Part shown: piece by piece, positions 13,878-15,086 of the stretch
Position numbering within the stretch: the stretch's first letter is position 1
Layout: each line of letters begins with the position of its first letter
DNA from: Fidelibacterota bacterium
GTDB taxonomy: Bacteria; Marinisomatota; Marinisomatia; Marinisomatales; UBA1611
Assembly (NCBI GenBank): GCA_002722105.1
Contig: PBKF01000027.1
Coordinates: 22,327-37,412 of the forward strand
Reading direction: 5' to 3'
DNA: 15,086 nucleotides
The notes under the pieces: model-generated
What the model saw: only the letters and a program-made list of their open reading frames with translations
Databases searched by the model: none
What the model was told of the DNA's origin: nothing
Position numbers and translations under genes: made by a program

Positions 13878-14471
13878 CTATGGTAATGGATTTTCTTCTG
13901 GTGCAAGCAGACCACCAGAAATAATTGTTTTCAAACCTTCTTCTACGCTCATGCCTGTTGGCCGTGCATCTGCTTGAGGAATCATTAAAAAATAGCCAGA
14001 AGTGGGATTAGGTGTTGTAGGCACAAATAAATGGTAATAGGGAATCCCATCTTTTGACTTTGATTCACCGCTGATAAAGGCCATGGTCCATAACCCTTGT
14101 CTTGGATATTCAATATATACAGCTCCTTCAAAGGCTTCAGTTGTCCCTTTTGTGAAAGTTTCGGTGATCTGTTTTAAAGTAGAATAAACAGTATTCACTA
14201 TAGGGACTTTGGTGACGAATCTTTCCCCTATAGCAAAAATTTTTCTACCTAGAAAATTGGTTACAATTACACCCAAAATAAAAATAAAAACAATGGTAAG
14301 TACTATTCCTAAACCTGGAATCTCCAATCCTATATTTTTAAGCATGGGTGCAGACATACGTTCCAAAGTTTCAAACAAGAACCTGAGGATAAAAAATGTC
14401 AGATAAAGAGGGAGGAGAGCAGCAATGCCCGCAAAAAGTTTAGATCGAAAATTCTGTATAATTGAATTCAT
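13878..14471 (-). CDS. DUF502 family membrane protein
   Basis: 197 residues with two membrane helices (about LFAGIAALLPLYLTFFILRF and GIVLTIVFIFILGVIVTNFL). The DUF502 signatures follow: PGLGIVLT, KVPIVNTVYSTLKQ, VYIEYPRQGLWTMAFISG and the near-invariant FVPTTPNPTSG, then a C-terminal MSVEEGLKTIISGG. It is a cytoplasmic-membrane protein, and the molecular function of the family is not established. The start is ATG 14471 without an obvious Shine-Dalgarno. It is the first gene of the run DUF502, DAK2, DegV, plsY, so a link to membrane lipid metabolism is a reasonable inference but not shown. Confidence 0.92.
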   Translation of the reverse strand: MNSIIQNFRSKLFAGIAALLPLYLTFFILRFLFETLERMSAPMLKNIGLEIPGLGIVLTIVFIFILGVIVTNFLGRKIFAIGERFVTKVPIVNTVYSTLKQITETFTKGTTEAFEGAVYIEYPRQGLWTMAFISGESKSKDGIPYYHLFVPTTPNPTSGYFLMIPQADARPTGMSVEEGLKTIISGGLLAPEENPLP

Positions 14472-14537
14472 AAGAGGATAAAATTAATTTATGTAAAATT
14501 AGAAAAAAAAAAAGACAAGTGTAAGTATGTTTTCATT

Positions 14538-15020
14538 TTATAAATTCAAATTTATACCTTCATGTCTCAGAAGAATCATTTTTTTATCCAATCCACCTCC
14601 ATATCCACCTAAAGTTCCATCTGATGCTAAAATACGATGACAGGGAATAAACACGGCAATTGGATTATTGGCATTAGCAGATCCCACAGCTCTACAGGCT
14701 TTTTCATTACCCACACGTTTGGCTATTTCTTTATATGAAACAGTCTCACCAAATGGAACCTTGGCCACTTCCAACAAAACTTTTTTATAAAATCGTGGTA
14801 TTTCTAGTTCTAATGGAACATTGAAGGATTTTTTTTCTCCTTCAAAATATTCCTTTAGTTCATTTAATGCATTTTGAAGAATAAAGGATCGTTTATTCTT
14901 AGGTGTCTCTTTTTTATTTTTATCGATTTTGTTTTCTAAATATAATCTATATACACCTTTCTCATTTGTTTGTATACCAAGAGTGCCAATGAGTGTATTA
15001 ATTCTGGCGAATTCTTTCAT
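14538..15020 (-). CDS. ogt: Methylated-DNA-protein-cysteine methyltransferase
   Basis: A suicide repair protein moving the methyl group from O6-methylguanine (or O4-methylthymine) to its own cysteine. It has 160 residues, the typical Ogt/MGMT length: a variable N-terminal domain (1-70) rich in Lys, then the conserved domain. Visible are VPFGETVSYKEIA with Tyr96, the DNA-intruding Arg110 in CRAVG, ANANNP (115-120) and the active site PCHR with Cys127, followed by LGGYGGGLDKK. It has no AdaA-type DNA-binding part. The 66 bp upstream hold a 13-bp palindrome. It is 66 nt before the DUF502 gene on the same strand, so it could be transcribed with it or separately. Confidence 0.94.
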   Translation of the reverse strand: MKEFARINTLIGTLGIQTNEKGVYRLYLENKIDKNKKETPKNKRSFILQNALNELKEYFEGEKKSFNVPLELEIPRFYKKVLLEVAKVPFGETVSYKEIAKRVGNEKACRAVGSANANNPIAVFIPCHRILASDGTLGGYGGGLDKKMILLRHEGINLNL

Positions 15021-15050
15021 TTAAATTTACCAGAATTGTGCCAATAGTGA

Positions 15051-15063
15051 AGAGTACTACTCT
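15051..15063. promoter_or_regulatory. 13-bp palindrome upstream of ogt
   Basis: AGAGTACTACTCT is a perfect palindrome around a central C, 30 bp before the ogt start codon. The position would suit an operator in the ogt promoter region. No clear -35/-10 pair is certain, and chance is possible. Confidence 0.25.
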
Positions 15064-15086
15064 AAATAATGTAACCAATTATAGAA

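Overview
This is an AT-rich bacterial chromosomal window with a normal housekeeping and envelope gene set. It has no integrase, transposase, phage gene or CRISPR array. Lipoproteins with lipoboxes, an Omp85-type outer-membrane protein and a large DUF5916/CBM9-like surface protein indicate a diderm. Together with the low GC content and short intergenic gaps this suggests the FCB superphylum, possibly a marine Marinimicrobia (SAR406)-like lineage. That assignment is inferred from gene content only.

Layout: 3-448 is the end of a 2OG-Fe(II) oxygenase-like gene whose last ~30 codons lie in another frame. Positions 462-1984 (+) hold a lipoprotein with an Sm-like tail, a secreted 13-cysteine protein and two tiny overlapping membrane ORFs. 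Positions 2060-3403 (+) form a tight operon: methyltransferase, exported MsrB and cold-shock protein. Positions 3659-6052 (+) encode the DUF5916 outer-membrane protein. Convergent to it, 6054-7617 (-) is an operon of a metallo-beta-lactamase-fold hydrolase, a Cys-rich lipoprotein and an alpha/beta hydrolase. Positions 7724-8637 (+) carry a 58-residue membrane protein and a lipid-anchored FKBP isomerase. tRNA-Arg(TCT) lies at 8688-8761 (-). Positions 8855-9273 hold a repeat-rich regulatory region, a small internally duplicated protein of unknown function and a strong terminator. Positions 9362-11438 (+) encode a secreted unknown protein and a one-POTRA Omp85-like barrel.

The right third (11435-15020, all -) runs ogt, DUF502 membrane protein, a DAK2 (FakA-like) ORF, a DegV (FakB-like) ORF and plsY. 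The DAK2 and DegV ORFs are in the same frame and separated by a single TAA, so they look like one fused fatty-acid kinase gene interrupted by a nonsense codon. plsY overlaps its 3' end. FakA/FakB make acyl-phosphate and PlsY transfers that acyl group to glycerol-3-phosphate, so the cluster reads as one exogenous-fatty-acid-to-phospholipid module.

The best candidates for a second look are the interrupted fak fusion next to plsY, the palindromic operator-like array in front of the duplicated small protein, the terminator hairpin inside the signal-peptide codons of the Omp85-like gene, and the frameshifted oxygenase. I did not see a clearly new multi-gene defence or mobile system.
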